DNA of 64,000 nt from Bacteroidales bacterium (GTDB taxonomy: Bacteria; Bacteroidota; Bacteroidia; Bacteroidales; Muribaculaceae), in NCBI GenBank assembly GCA_910575615.1, contig CAJTEX010000013.1, positions 34,590 through 98,589 of the forward strand, in the 5' to 3' direction. The notes beneath the pieces were generated by a model. That model made no database searches. It worked only from the letters and a program-made list of their open reading frames with translations, and was not told the origin of the DNA. The position numbers were made by a program, and so were the translations under genes. How positions within the stretch are numbered: position 1 is the stretch's first letter; each line of letters opens with the position of its first letter. Positions 8,414 through 17,818 of this stretch are shown in pieces.

Positions 8414-10003
8414 ATGTCAACTGTAACCCTGATACTTCTCATCGTCATTCTCGTGGCCGCGGCTGCCGATATGTTTTTTGTCTATTCACGCGACCTGATG
8501 ATGTTGCAACAGAATTCATACCGCAACGAGCGCTATCTGCGTTGGTTCAACCAGTCAAAGGAGAGTACCTCCATGGTCAGATTATTCTGCATGGTCGCAT
8601 TCTTCGTTATGGCGTTAGGACGTGTGCCGGCAATACTGACCTACCCGGTGGTGTTGCTGATACTTGTATGGCAGGCAGTGTCGCTGGCGACACGCAAGTA
8701 CAAAAAGCCTCTTGTCAGGACTCCCCGCGTCAACCGCATATTTGTCGTGATGACGCTTATTTCGGCTGTGGTGGTTCTCTTCATGTGGCTTTTTGCCGGG
8801 ATGAGAGGAGCGGCAGCAATCATGATAGCCCTTCTGTGGATATCACCGCTGGTTCTTCTCGGAGCGAATATCCTGCTCAGGCCGGTTGAGAAAAACATCA
8901 ACCGGAAATATTACGACGACGCGGCCTCGATTCTCGCCTCAATGCCCCAGCTCAAAGTGATAGGAATCACCGGCAGTTACGGCAAGACCTCCACGAAACA
9001 TTACCTCCACCGGATACTTTCAGAGCATTTCTCAACCACAATGACCCCGGGGAGCTTCAACACGACCCTCGGTGTGGTACGAACAGTCCGCGAGCATCTC
9101 AAACCTTACGATGAGGTGTTCATCGTCGAGATGGGAGCAAAGCAGCCGGGCGACATAAAGGAGATAGCCGACCTCGTGCATCCCCGGGCGGCGATAATCA
9201 CAGCTGTAGGCGAGCAGCATCTCGAGACATTCAAGACAGTGGAGAATGTGCAGAAGACAAAGTTTGAGCTTGTCGACGCGTTGCCTGCCGACGGATTCGC
9301 CGTGCTCAACAACGACTTCCCCTATGTGGCCAGCCGCAAGGTGGGCAATGTGGAGGCTGTCCGTTATGCGGTATCCAACCCAGAAGGTGCTGATTACCGG
9401 GCAGAGGAGATACGTTACACATCCCGAGGGACCACATTCAAGATTACAGGTGGCGACCTCGCCGCTCCGCTTGAACTTCATACCGCGCTTGTAGGGGAAT
9501 GTAATGTCTCAAATCTCCTCGGTGCGGTGATTGTGGCTTTGCGCCTCGGAGTGCCCGCCGACAAAATCAGATATGCCGTTTCTCAGATCGAGCAGGTGGA
9601 GCATCGTCTGAGCGTAAAACGTGTTCCGGGCGGTCTCACCATCATCGACGATGCTTTCAACTCCAATCCCTCTGGGTCTAAAATGGCAGTCGAGGTGCTT
9701 GGGATGATGAAGGATGAGGGCAAACGTATTGTCATCACTCCCGGTATGATTGAGCTTGGCGACCGTCAGGTGGAGGCCAACCGCGAGTTTGGCCGACATA
9801 TCGCCGCCAACGCCGATGTGGCCATCATCGTGGGCCATTACAACCGTGACGCAATCCTCGGCGGTATCGCCGACGGCGGAATGGCTTCAGAGAATGTGAT
9901 TGCCGTTGACAGCTTCGCGCAAGCCCAGCAGGAACTCCACAAGATAGCGCGCGCGGGCGACATCGTCCTCTATGAGAATGATCTTCCCGACACATTCAAA
10001 TAG
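8414..10003 (+). CDS. Membrane-anchored MurF-like Mur ligase
   Basis: 529 residues. The first 155 contain about five hydrophobic segments (residues 3-20, 56-75, 77-92, 108-127, 134-153), absent from ordinary soluble MurF. The rest is a Mur ligase: ATP loop GITGSYGKTSTK (P-loop 187-193), FNTTLGV, EMGAKQPGDI, AVGEQHLE and the MurF-type IDDAFNSNPSGS motif. MurF adds D-Ala-D-Ala to UDP-MurNAc-tripeptide. Its neighbour 73 bases downstream makes exactly that dipeptide, which supports the reaction. Whether it is the sole MurF of the cell or a paralogue for another ligation cannot be told; mur/mra cluster genes are not in the window. Confidence 0.85.
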   Translation: MSTVTLILLIVILVAAAADMFFVYSRDLMMLQQNSYRNERYLRWFNQSKESTSMVRLFCMVAFFVMALGRVPAILTYPVVLLILVWQAVSLATRKYKKPLVRTPRVNRIFVVMTLISAVVVLFMWLFAGMRGAAAIMIALLWISPLVLLGANILLRPVEKNINRKYYDDAASILASMPQLKVIGITGSYGKTSTKHYLHRILSEHFSTTMTPGSFNTTLGVVRTVREHLKPYDEVFIVEMGAKQPGDIKEIADLVHPRAAIITAVGEQHLETFKTVENVQKTKFELVDALPADGFAVLNNDFPYVASRKVGNVEAVRYAVSNPEGADYRAEEIRYTSRGTTFKITGGDLAAPLELHTALVGECNVSNLLGAVIVALRLGVPADKIRYAVSQIEQVEHRLSVKRVPGGLTIIDDAFNSNPSGSKMAVEVLGMMKDEGKRIVITPGMIELGDRQVEANREFGRHIAANADVAIIVGHYNRDAILGGIADGGMASENVIAVDSFAQAQQELHKIARAGDIVLYENDLPDTFK

Positions 10004-10076
10004 CCCCTATCTCCTCTCTCCTCAGAATCAGGCTGTCGCCATATAATAAGCATTTAACTACCCCACAGATAAGATT

Positions 10077-11276
10077 ATGAAAACCAACATAGGTGTTTTC
10101 TTCGGCGGACGCTCCACCGAACATGAGATTTCGGTGATTTCCGCCAACCAGGCCATCAACGCCATCGACAAATCGAAATATGATGTCACCCCGGTATATG
10201 TCTCCAAGGAGGGACTATGGTTTACCGGCGACGCCCTTCTGAACCTGCGCAACTACCGTGACATGAAGGCTATTGAGAAGATGGCCGAAGAGGTGTACAT
10301 GCGTCCCGTCCACGGCGACTGCAATCTCTATTACCAGAAGCCCAAAGGGATGTTTGGCAAGAAAGAGATAGCCGCGAAGCTCGATGTGGTGATTCCGGTC
10401 TTCCATGGCGCGAATGGTGAGGATGGCACATTCCAGGGGATACTCCAGGCGATTGACATCCCTTTCGCGGGATGTGACACACTCTCGTCGGCCAATGGTA
10501 TGGACAAAATCACGATGAAAATGATTCTCCGGGAGAACGACATTCCGGTGGTGGATTATGTGTGGTTCACAGACCGGCAGTGGTTTGCAGACCGCGACAA
10601 CCTGGTCAGCCGTATCGAGGAGAAAATCGGTTATCCGGTGATTGTGAAGCCTGCCAACCTTGGTTCTTCAATCGGAATCGGGTGTGCCCATAACCGTGAG
10701 GAGCTGTTTGAGAAAGTGGACGATGCCGGACGTTACGCCTCGCGAATCATCGTGGAGCATATGGTCGAGCAGCTCCAGGAAATCAATTGCTCGATTCTCG
10801 GAGACTGCGACGACTATCAGGCGTCTGTACTCGAAGAACCAATCAAGACCAAGGAAATCCTGTCATACACAGACAAGTACATGGGCGGCTCTAAGGGCAC
10901 GGAAGGAATGCAGGCATCACAGAAGAAGATACCAGCGGATTTGCCCGAGGATATGACCAAGGAAATCCAGCGTCTGGCCGGAGAAACATTCCGTGTGCTG
11001 TCGTGCCATGGTGTGTCGCGTGTCGATGTGATTATCGACCGCGCCACCGGCAAGATATATGTGAATGAAATCAACACCATCCCCGGTTCGCTCTCGTTTT
11101 ATCTCTGGGAGGCCACAGGAATATCATTCCCCGCGCTGATGGATCGCCTGGTGGCGCTTGCTGTGAAACGCAAGACCCGGGAGGGACAGAAGACCACATC
11201 ATTTTCCCAAAACATATTCGCCCTTGGCGGAGGCACCAAAGGTGGAGTCAAGGGAGCAAAAGGGGTGAAAGCCTGA
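10077..11276 (+). CDS. ddl: D-alanine--D-alanine ligase
   Basis: 399 residues, longer than many Ddl proteins because of an insertion-rich centre and a basic Gly-rich tail (GGGTKGGVKGAKGVKA). N-terminal GGRSTEHEISVIS is the first-substrate D-Ala site; IVKPANLGSSIGI is the ATP-grasp loop; RVDVIIDRATGKIYVNEINTIPG carries the metal ligands and the final catalytic segment. It joins two D-Ala with ATP in the cytosol for peptidoglycan. It follows the MurF-like gene, which would use its product. The low-complexity tail is encoded up to the stop and is unusual but does not affect the call. Confidence 0.95.
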   Translation: MKTNIGVFFGGRSTEHEISVISANQAINAIDKSKYDVTPVYVSKEGLWFTGDALLNLRNYRDMKAIEKMAEEVYMRPVHGDCNLYYQKPKGMFGKKEIAAKLDVVIPVFHGANGEDGTFQGILQAIDIPFAGCDTLSSANGMDKITMKMILRENDIPVVDYVWFTDRQWFADRDNLVSRIEEKIGYPVIVKPANLGSSIGIGCAHNREELFEKVDDAGRYASRIIVEHMVEQLQEINCSILGDCDDYQASVLEEPIKTKEILSYTDKYMGGSKGTEGMQASQKKIPADLPEDMTKEIQRLAGETFRVLSCHGVSRVDVIIDRATGKIYVNEINTIPGSLSFYLWEATGISFPALMDRLVALAVKRKTREGQKTTSFSQNIFALGGGTKGGVKGAKGVKA

Positions 11277-11282
11277 GAGGAT

Positions 11283-11306
11283 AACGCTCCCCTCGGGGGG
11301 GCGTTT
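11283..11306 (+). terminator. Probable terminator after ddl
   Basis: A 10-bp stem (AACGCTCCCC pairing with GGGGGGCGTT through one G-U) with a three-base loop, followed by a short T run, directly after the ddl stop codon. Confidence 0.55.
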
Positions 11307-11342
11307 CTACCGCAGCCCGTCCCTTTATGACATATCCAGTAT

Positions 11343-11711
11343 ATGGAGATAATCAAAGCGAAAAAGACACTTGTCCGCTCCCTGTTTGACGGGGGGCGGA
11401 TTTGTCAATTGCGTCTGGTTGATCTGACCGGCCCCGTCCTGTCTGTCAGTCCGTTCGAGACCGAGACAGCTGCCACGGTGTTCATTGATGCCAGGGTGGT
11501 GCTGATTGACCGAGAGGCGTTAGCCAGTGTCTGTTGTGGAGATGAGCCGCAGCCTGGTTCTGATGCCGGATTGCTTGAGATGCTTATGACCGAGCTGCGC
11601 GGTGATATTATTGGCGCGGCGACAGGGGAAGCCGTGTCTCCCCGTCTTTCGGCCATATTGGCTAAGCCAGGCGAGACCCCGTCTGCTTCAGTCCTTCCGG
11701 TGGCTTTCTGA
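11343..11711 (+). CDS. Hypothetical protein, 122 residues
   Basis: I do not recognise this protein. It has no signal peptide or membrane segment. The first 70 residues alternate hydrophobic and polar positions like beta strands (LVRSLFDGGRICQLRLVDL, ATVFIDARVVLID), then a loop with two cysteines and a helical end. Coding is plausible because third-position GC matches neighbours and the frame fills the gap between ddl and the convergent lipoprotein, ending one base before that gene's stop. It could be a small intracellular adaptor, but nothing supports a function. Confidence 0.6.
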   Translation: MEIIKAKKTLVRSLFDGGRICQLRLVDLTGPVLSVSPFETETAATVFIDARVVLIDREALASVCCGDEPQPGSDAGLLEMLMTELRGDIIGAATGEAVSPRLSAILAKPGETPSASVLPVAF

Positions 11712-11712
11712 T

Positions 11713-12810
11713 TTATTTTTTGCGGTTATTTCCCGCGCGCAGCATCTCGTCGCGCTTGCGTAGACCCTCTTGTGCGGCAGACCCTCCACCGGTCTGTTTC
11801 GGAGCGGTATGTGCCGGGGTGTTGCTTCTCGGCTGCATTTGCTTGTGGCTGTTGGCTTTCCCGGTGGTTTGCGGTGCGCTGCCGCTGTTTGCCCGGTGCT
11901 TGCCATATGTGCCAATTGTCGATGGACGGCCCCGTTGGGAGAGTGGTGACTGCGGAATGGAGTCGGCGACCGGAGGCTGTGATGCTATGCTGTCAGTGTC
12001 CGATGCGGCCACAGTATCAGCTTTTTCCTTGCGCGGAGCCTGTTTCTGCCCGTAATTGAAGGGCCGTTGCGAGAAATATTTCTTGGAAAGATGATTGCGC
12101 ATCCTCACAAGTGATATGCTGTCGAGTCTCACGGTCTCTTTTTCATCCGGACGGGCGATTATGTATCCCGCAATCCTGACAGGGGAGAGGGTGGTGTCTA
12201 CCCTGAGCGACACCTCTCCGATGCCTTTGTTTTTCCCGGCGGCGATGTTGTAATATGATGTGCCGTCGGCATATTCTATCACCATACGTGCTGTCACAGG
12301 CTTTGCCGCTGTCGCCATGTTGAAGCGGAGGGTGAACACATCATGGTTGTGCCAGTTGGAGTCGACCGGTATTGAGAATGTCACAAGCCGCGATGCCGAG
12401 CGGCGCGAGAACTCAAACCTGCTGCTCATGGGCCAGATGTCAACCGAGTCTCCGGCGACGGCGATTTTCTGGTTTGAGGCGGAGAGGAGGTTGCCCTGGC
12501 GTTCGTTGAGGATGCTGATGGTCTTCTCATAGACCTTCATATAGTCTTCTATATGGTGGCCATACCATCTGAATGAAGAATCGACCTGTTGGGCCGTGAC
12601 TCCGTGGGCAGCGTAGATGCTCTGCTTTAAGAGCATTTTTGAGGAATCGCTGTCAAACTCATTGTGGTTAAGGTCTACTACGGCTTCCCCTATATGAATG
12701 TCTGCCATCAATGATGCCATATCATCGGTGTCAAGCACCATATCGTTCTTCTTGCCGCATCCGGCAAGCATCAGTGACAGAATCGCAGTAAGATGGAAAA
12801 GCCGTTTCAT
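11713..12810 (-). CDS. DUF4296-type lipoprotein
   Basis: 365 residues from the ATG at 12810; an upstream in-frame start at 13044 lies inside lspA and is rejected. The N-terminus is a lipoprotein signal (MKRLFHLTAILSLMLAGC, Cys18). Residues 28-115 (DMASLMADIHIGEAVVDL ... YAAHGVTAQQVDSSFRWY) match the DUF4296 pattern common in Bacteroidetes. The middle looks beta-rich, and the last 75 residues are basic, Ser/Pro/Gln-rich and probably disordered. It begins five bases after lspA, the enzyme that would cut its own signal peptide, and is probably co-transcribed with it. Role unknown. Confidence 0.82.
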   Translation of the reverse strand: MKRLFHLTAILSLMLAGCGKKNDMVLDTDDMASLMADIHIGEAVVDLNHNEFDSDSSKMLLKQSIYAAHGVTAQQVDSSFRWYGHHIEDYMKVYEKTISILNERQGNLLSASNQKIAVAGDSVDIWPMSSRFEFSRRSASRLVTFSIPVDSNWHNHDVFTLRFNMATAAKPVTARMVIEYADGTSYYNIAAGKNKGIGEVSLRVDTTLSPVRIAGYIIARPDEKETVRLDSISLVRMRNHLSKKYFSQRPFNYGQKQAPRKEKADTVAASDTDSIASQPPVADSIPQSPLSQRGRPSTIGTYGKHRANSGSAPQTTGKANSHKQMQPRSNTPAHTAPKQTGGGSAAQEGLRKRDEMLRAGNNRKK

Positions 12811-12815
12811 AGACC

Positions 12816-13553
12816 TCAATCTTTCGTTGGTTTGATGTTGTCTCCGTTTCCGGCGGATGTATCGTCGTTTGAGGCTTTGCCTGTCATCTTGAGCTCGCGC
12901 AGGAACGGCACCTCTGAAATCTGGGCTGAGTAGAAGATAATCAGCCAGATGAGTCCGACAGATATGGCCGCGTCGGCAAAGTTGAACACCGGCGAGAAGA
13001 AGAGGAAATACTCTCCGCCTACCAGCGGCATCCATTCGGGCCATGTCCAGCTTACAAGCGGGAAATAAAGCATGTCAACCACTTTCCCGTGGAGGAAAGT
13101 GCCATATCCCCCGTCAGCGGGGAAAAGCGTGGCCACACCAGGAGGCATAGGGTTGTCGAAGACAAGGCCGTAGAAGGCGCAGTCTATGATGTTTCCGGCC
13201 GCTCCCGCTATGATAAGCGAGAGGCAGACTGTGTAACCTGTCTTCGCCTGGGGTTTGTTGCGGATTTTACAGAGGTAATAAATGAGGAATCCGACGGTGA
13301 CGATGCGCAGCAGGGTCAGCAGCAGTTTGCTGCCGATTTCCCATCCGAACGCCATGCCGTTGTTCTGGATGAACGCAATCTGGAACCACGGGAAAATCTC
13401 GTGGCTCTCACCGAGGTAAAAATGGGTCTTCACCCATATCTTGAGAATCTGGTCGATGAGCAGCACCGCCAGGATGATTGACAACGCCATCAGGCCACGG
13501 CCCTTTGACGGGCCGCGGCTGATGGTGGTTTCGATAGTGTTGAGTTCTGACAA
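12816..13553 (-). CDS. lspA: Lipoprotein signal peptidase (signal peptidase II)
   Basis: 245 residues, longer than the roughly 165 of enterobacterial LspA because of a loop insertion around residues 130-175 and a C-terminal extension. Key features are visible: LLIDQILKIWV in the first membrane helix, FIQNNGMAFGWE, GAAGNIIDCAFYG with the first catalytic Asp, and FNFADAAISVG with the second. Four membrane helices are expected. It removes signal peptides of prolipoproteins in the inner membrane. It lies between a DksA-like gene and a lipoprotein gene in the order commonly seen in Bacteroidetes. Confidence 0.94.
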   Translation of the reverse strand: MSELNTIETTISRGPSKGRGLMALSIILAVLLIDQILKIWVKTHFYLGESHEIFPWFQIAFIQNNGMAFGWEIGSKLLLTLLRIVTVGFLIYYLCKIRNKPQAKTGYTVCLSLIIAGAAGNIIDCAFYGLVFDNPMPPGVATLFPADGGYGTFLHGKVVDMLYFPLVSWTWPEWMPLVGGEYFLFFSPVFNFADAAISVGLIWLIIFYSAQISEVPFLRELKMTGKASNDDTSAGNGDNIKPTKD

Positions 13554-13628
13554 GTCGAATTGTGTTTGTCGGTGGATTTCTTGGCGGGGAGCCGGCGCGC
13601 AGCCTCGCGGTCCCCGGGGTCGACACCG

Positions 13629-13997
13629 TTACTTCTTGGAGTCGACAGACAGTGTGGCGTGAGGCACTGCGCGGAGACGTTCCTTGGGAATCAGTTTGCC
13701 GGTCTTGCGGTCGATTCCGTAGGTCTTGTTCTCGATTCTCACCAAAGCGTTCTGCAGATGGGCTATGAACTGTGCCTGTCTCTGGGCGAGCCTGCCGGCC
13801 TCCTCCTTGCCAAGAGTCGACGCGCCCTCCTCCAGCACCTTGAAGGTGGGGGAGGTGTCGGCGGTGTCGTTTCCGTCGGAGTTCATGACATCGGCGCGGA
13901 GAAGTTCATATTCCTTGCGGGCTTTTTCGAGCTTCTCCAGAATAAGGACTTTGAATTCCTCAAGTTCCTCGTCGGTGTAACGGGTTTTATCAGACAT
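13629..13997 (-). CDS. TraR/DksA-family protein without zinc cysteines
   Basis: 122 residues. The N-terminal half is a long coiled coil (EELEEFKVLILEKLEKARK ... QAQFIAHLQNALVRIENK) and the end is the DksA-type globular tip YGIDRKTGKLIPKERL-RAVPHATLSV. In zinc-containing relatives the residue after YGI is Cys; here it is Asp and no cysteine exists in the whole protein. DksA-like proteins enter the RNA polymerase secondary channel and modulate initiation. It lies in the ileS-dksA-lspA order typical of the phylum, 75 bases upstream of lspA. Confidence 0.85.
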   Translation of the reverse strand: MSDKTRYTDEELEEFKVLILEKLEKARKEYELLRADVMNSDGNDTADTSPTFKVLEEGASTLGKEEAGRLAQRQAQFIAHLQNALVRIENKTYGIDRKTGKLIPKERLRAVPHATLSVDSKK

Positions 13998-14077
13998 TGC
14001 TTATCGTGTATTATGAAATAGTTGAACGTTTTTACAAATCGGCGAGGCCGATTACCAGTCTAAACAGACAACATTTG

Positions 14078-14120
14078 TGAAATGTTCAAAAAGGCCGGAG
14101 GGTATCCCCGGTTGCGGGAA
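14078..14120 (-). terminator. Terminator after ileS
   Basis: Read on the minus strand, an imperfect 15-bp stem (CCGAAGGGTATTCCC with its partner) is followed by CCTTTTTG. It separates ileS from the DksA-like gene. Confidence 0.65.
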
Positions 14121-14142
14121 TACCCTTCGGAATACAGGATTG

Positions 14143-17100
14143 TCAGGCTTTTTCGATTTTGACTTTCACCTCTGTGCCGTCGATGTCTAGCAGCTCGTCT
14201 TCGGCGGGAGCGTCCACCACTGCGGCCTTTACCTCGGATGCGAGCACCTGCGAGGCGATGTAGTCTTTGAAATCGGCTATGGCGCCCTCGGTGAGGGCGT
14301 TGGGCTCGATTGTGACTATGATGCGGTCGGTGATGTCATAATCGCGGCTCTTGCGGATGTTCTGGATGCGGTTGATGAGGTCGCGGGCCACACCTTCCTT
14401 GCGGAGCGCGTCGGTGATTTCCACCTCCAGGGCCACGGTGACGCTTCCCTCGTTGGCAACAAGCCATCCGGGAATATCCTCGGAGTGGATGTCGACATCG
14501 GTCAGTTCCACCTTGATTTCCTCACCTTCGAGCGACAGGGAGATTGCGCCCTCACGCTCCAGCATTGCGATTTCCTGCTGGGTCATGGCGCCGATGAGCG
14601 CGGCCACAGCCTTCATCTTCTTCCCGAATTTCGGGCCGAGTTTCTTGAAGTCGGGCTTGATTGACTTGACAAGCACGCCCTCCTGATCGTCAACGAGCTT
14701 CAGCTCTTTGACATTGACCTCGGAGAGAATCAGCGGGGCCATTGCTTCAAGCTGTCGGCGGCGCTCTTCGGAATTGACAGGAATCATCAGGGTCTGGAGG
14801 GGCTGGCGCACCTTTATGTTGACCTTGCGGCGGAGCGACAACACGAGCGATGTCACCACCTGGGCGAGGTGCATGCGCTCCTCAAGGGAGTGGTCGATGA
14901 CCGTCTCGTCGGCCACGGGGAAGTCTGCCAGGTGTACCGACACTGCCTCTTTGCCTTCTGCCGCGAGGGCCGGGGCCGTGAGGTCGCGGTAAAGACGGTC
15001 GGCGAAGAATGGCGCGTAGGGAGCCAGCAGGCGGGCGACCGTGGCGAGGCATGTATGGAGGGTCTGGTATGCCGACAGTTTGTCGGTGTCGAGACCTCCG
15101 CCCCAGAAACGTTTGCGGTTGAGGCGTACATACCAGTTTGACAGGTTGTCGTTTACGAAGTCGTTGATTAATCTTGCGGCGCGGGTGGGTTCGTAGTCGT
15201 CAAGAGCCTCGGTGACATCCTTGACCAGGGTGTTGAGCAGCGAGAGAATCCAGCGGTCGATTTCCGGACGCTCGGCCAGCGGGACCTGTGCCTCCGCGCC
15301 TGTGAAGCCGTCGACATTGGCATACAGGGTCAGGAACGAATAGGTGTTGTAGAGGGTGGAGAAAAGCTTGCGCGACACCTCTTTGATTCCCTCCTCGTTG
15401 AATTTCAGGTTGTCCCATGGCGCGGAGTTGGAAATCATGTACCAACGCACGGCATCGCTTCCGTAGGTCTCGATGGTCTTGAACGGGTCTACGGCGTTGC
15501 CGAGACGTTTAGACATCTTGTTGCCATCCTTGTCAAGCACGAGGCCGTTGGAAATCACCGCCTTGTAAGATTTGGTGTCGAACACCATCCCGGCGATGGC
15601 GTGGAGGGTGAAGAACCATCCACGTGTCTGGTCTACTCCCTCGGCGATGAAGTCGGCGGGGTAGCAGGCTCCTGACTCCAGGGCTTCCTTGTTCTCGAAA
15701 GGATAGTGTACCTGGGCGTAGGGCATCGAGCCGGAGTCGAACCACACGTCAATGAGGTCGGTCTCGCGGCGCATGGGCTTGCCGGAGGGAGACACAAGCA
15801 CGATGTCGTCGACATACGGGCGGTGGAGGTCGATGCGGTCATAGTTCTCCTTTGAGTAGTCGCCGGGCACGAAGCCTTTGGCCTTGTAAGGATTCTCGTT
15901 CATCACGCCGGTTTCCACGGCCTTCTCGATTTCGGCATAGAGTGTCGCGATTGAGTCGATGCAGATTTCCTCCTTGCCGTCGGCTGTGCGCCATATCGGC
16001 AGCGGTGTGCCCCAGTAACGGGAGCGGGAAAGGTTCCAGTCCTGCAGGTTTTCGAGCCATTTGCCGAAACGTCCAGAGCCGGTCGCAGCGGGTTTCCACT
16101 GGATTTCCTTGTTGAGTTCCATCAGGCGTTCGCGGCAAGCTGTGGTCTTGATGAACCAGCTGTCGAGGGGGTAGTAAAGGACAGGCTTGTCGGTGCGCCA
16201 GCAGTGGGGATAGTTGTGGACATGTTTCTCAATCTTGAAGACCTTGTCGTTCTGTTTGAGCCACATGCAGATTTCTATGTCGAGGGTCTCGTCATTCTCC
16301 CCCTTGGAGGGGTCGTAGGCGTTCTTGACGAATTTTCCCTGCCAGGGGGTGTATGCCTCCACATCCACGCTCTCCTCGACGAATTTTGGGTCAAGGTCTT
16401 CGAGTATGAAGAAACGGCCCCTCAGGTCGACCATCGGACGGATGTTGCCGTCGCGGTCTACGAGGGTCAGCGGGGGCACGCCGGCCTGGCGTGACACCCT
16501 GAGGTCGTCGGCTCCGAATGTGCCGGCGATATGCACGATACCCGTTCCATCCTCGGTGGTCACATAGTCGCCCGGGATTACCCTGAAAGCCCCTTCGCCG
16601 GGATTCATCCAGGGTATGAGCTGCTCGTAATGGAGTCCGACGAGGTCTTTGCCTTTCACGGTGGAGACCACTTCAAACGGGATGAGTTTCGCGCCTTTCT
16701 CGTATTCGTCGAGCTTGAGGTCGGCGGCCTTGGGGTTGAACATGGCGTTCATAAGCGCCACGGCCACGACCACTGTCTCCTTCTCCCCGCTGTAAGGGTT
16801 GTAGGTGCGGACGATGTTGTATTCTATCTCAGGCCCGACAGCGAGTGCCGTGTTTGAGGGGAGGGTCCAGGGGGTGGTGGTCCAGGCCAGGAAATAGGGC
16901 TTTCCCCATCCGAGCATGGCCTCAGAGGGATCGGTGCAGAGGAATTGGGCCACACATGTGGTGTCCTTCACGTCGCGGTAGCATCCCGGCTGGTTCAGCT
17001 CGTGGGAGCTGAGCCCGGTGCCCGCTGCCGGGGAGTATGGCTGTATGGTGTAGCCCTTGTAAAGATACCCCTTGTCGTAAAGCTGTCGGAGCAGCCACCA

Positions 17101-17577
17101 GCATGACTCGATGTAGCTGTTGTGATAGGTCACATAGGGATTGTCGAGATCCACCCAGTATCCCATCGAGTTGGTCAGGGCCGACCATTCCTTGGTGTAT
17201 TTCATCACCTCCTGGCGGCAGGCGGCGTTGTACTCGTCGACCGAGATTTTCTTGCCGATGTCCTCCTTGGTGATGCCGAGCGACTTTTCAACGCCCAGCT
17301 CGACAGGCAGTCCGTGGGTGTCCCAGCCGGCCTTGCGGTCAACGCGGAATCCCTTCATCGTCTTGTAACGGCAGAAAATGTCCTTGATTGTGCGGGCCAT
17401 CACATGGTGGATGCCGGGCATGCCATTGGCCGAGGGAGGACCCTCGAAGAACACGAAAGGTGTGGCTCCTTCGCGCAGCTCAAGGCTGCGGCGGAACAGG
17501 TCGTCGGCGTTCCACTGGGCAAGCACCTCCTTGTTGATACTCGAAAGGTTGAAATGGTCGTATTCGGTAAACTTCAT
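14143..17577 (-). CDS. ileS: Isoleucine--tRNA ligase
   Basis: 1144 residues. Class I synthetase signatures: GPPSANGMPGIHHVMAR near residue 45 (HIGH-like region), the editing domain (WTTTPWTLPSNTALAV), DVWFDSGSMPYA, and KMSKRLGN for ATP binding. The C-terminal anticodon-binding part and long alpha/beta tail match the eukaryote-like IleRS type found in many Bacteroidetes, often linked to mupirocin tolerance in other species (inference from family). It charges tRNA-Ile in the cytosol. A consensus promoter lies 70 bases upstream of the ATG. Confidence 0.97.
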   Translation of the reverse strand: MKFTEYDHFNLSSINKEVLAQWNADDLFRRSLELREGATPFVFFEGPPSANGMPGIHHVMARTIKDIFCRYKTMKGFRVDRKAGWDTHGLPVELGVEKSLGITKEDIGKKISVDEYNAACRQEVMKYTKEWSALTNSMGYWVDLDNPYVTYHNSYIESCWWLLRQLYDKGYLYKGYTIQPYSPAAGTGLSSHELNQPGCYRDVKDTTCVAQFLCTDPSEAMLGWGKPYFLAWTTTPWTLPSNTALAVGPEIEYNIVRTYNPYSGEKETVVVAVALMNAMFNPKAADLKLDEYEKGAKLIPFEVVSTVKGKDLVGLHYEQLIPWMNPGEGAFRVIPGDYVTTEDGTGIVHIAGTFGADDLRVSRQAGVPPLTLVDRDGNIRPMVDLRGRFFILEDLDPKFVEESVDVEAYTPWQGKFVKNAYDPSKGENDETLDIEICMWLKQNDKVFKIEKHVHNYPHCWRTDKPVLYYPLDSWFIKTTACRERLMELNKEIQWKPAATGSGRFGKWLENLQDWNLSRSRYWGTPLPIWRTADGKEEICIDSIATLYAEIEKAVETGVMNENPYKAKGFVPGDYSKENYDRIDLHRPYVDDIVLVSPSGKPMRRETDLIDVWFDSGSMPYAQVHYPFENKEALESGACYPADFIAEGVDQTRGWFFTLHAIAGMVFDTKSYKAVISNGLVLDKDGNKMSKRLGNAVDPFKTIETYGSDAVRWYMISNSAPWDNLKFNEEGIKEVSRKLFSTLYNTYSFLTLYANVDGFTGAEAQVPLAERPEIDRWILSLLNTLVKDVTEALDDYEPTRAARLINDFVNDNLSNWYVRLNRKRFWGGGLDTDKLSAYQTLHTCLATVARLLAPYAPFFADRLYRDLTAPALAAEGKEAVSVHLADFPVADETVIDHSLEERMHLAQVVTSLVLSLRRKVNIKVRQPLQTLMIPVNSEERRRQLEAMAPLILSEVNVKELKLVDDQEGVLVKSIKPDFKKLGPKFGKKMKAVAALIGAMTQQEIAMLEREGAISLSLEGEEIKVELTDVDIHSEDIPGWLVANEGSVTVALEVEITDALRKEGVARDLINRIQNIRKSRDYDITDRIIVTIEPNALTEGAIADFKDYIASQVLASEVKAAVVDAPAEDELLDIDGTEVKVKIEKA

Positions 17578-17647
17578 CTTTACGATTGGTCTTGAATGGG
17601 GCGTGTTGTCAGGAGCCAGAAGGCTCCTTGTTTATGAAAATCACCCG

Positions 17648-17679
17648 CAAAGTTAGGATTTTTCATTCAGATATACAAA
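17648..17679 (-). promoter_or_regulatory. ileS promoter
   Basis: On the minus strand, TTTG (17679-17676), 20 bases, then TAACTTTG (17655-17648): a full consensus. It begins just past the dnaB terminator hairpin, so the terminator T-run and the -33 element nearly overlap. Confidence 0.75.
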
Positions 17680-17686
17680 TAAAATA

Positions 17687-17719
17687 GAGGAGGATACCCT
17701 AACTCACGGTATCCTCCTC
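17687..17719 (-). terminator. Terminator after dnaB
   Basis: Perfect 12-bp stem (GAGGAGGATACC and complement, 17687-17698 with 17708-17719) and a nine-base loop, followed on the minus strand by CTATTTTATTT. It insulates dnaB from ileS. Confidence 0.75.
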
Positions 17720-17818
17720 CTTCCTTACTTAGAGTGTGTGTCAATAAAGGTGAAAGGATGTGCAAAAATACGGTTATTCCCCGGCTTGGCGCGTAAGAAA
17801 TGTATTAAAAATTGCAAA

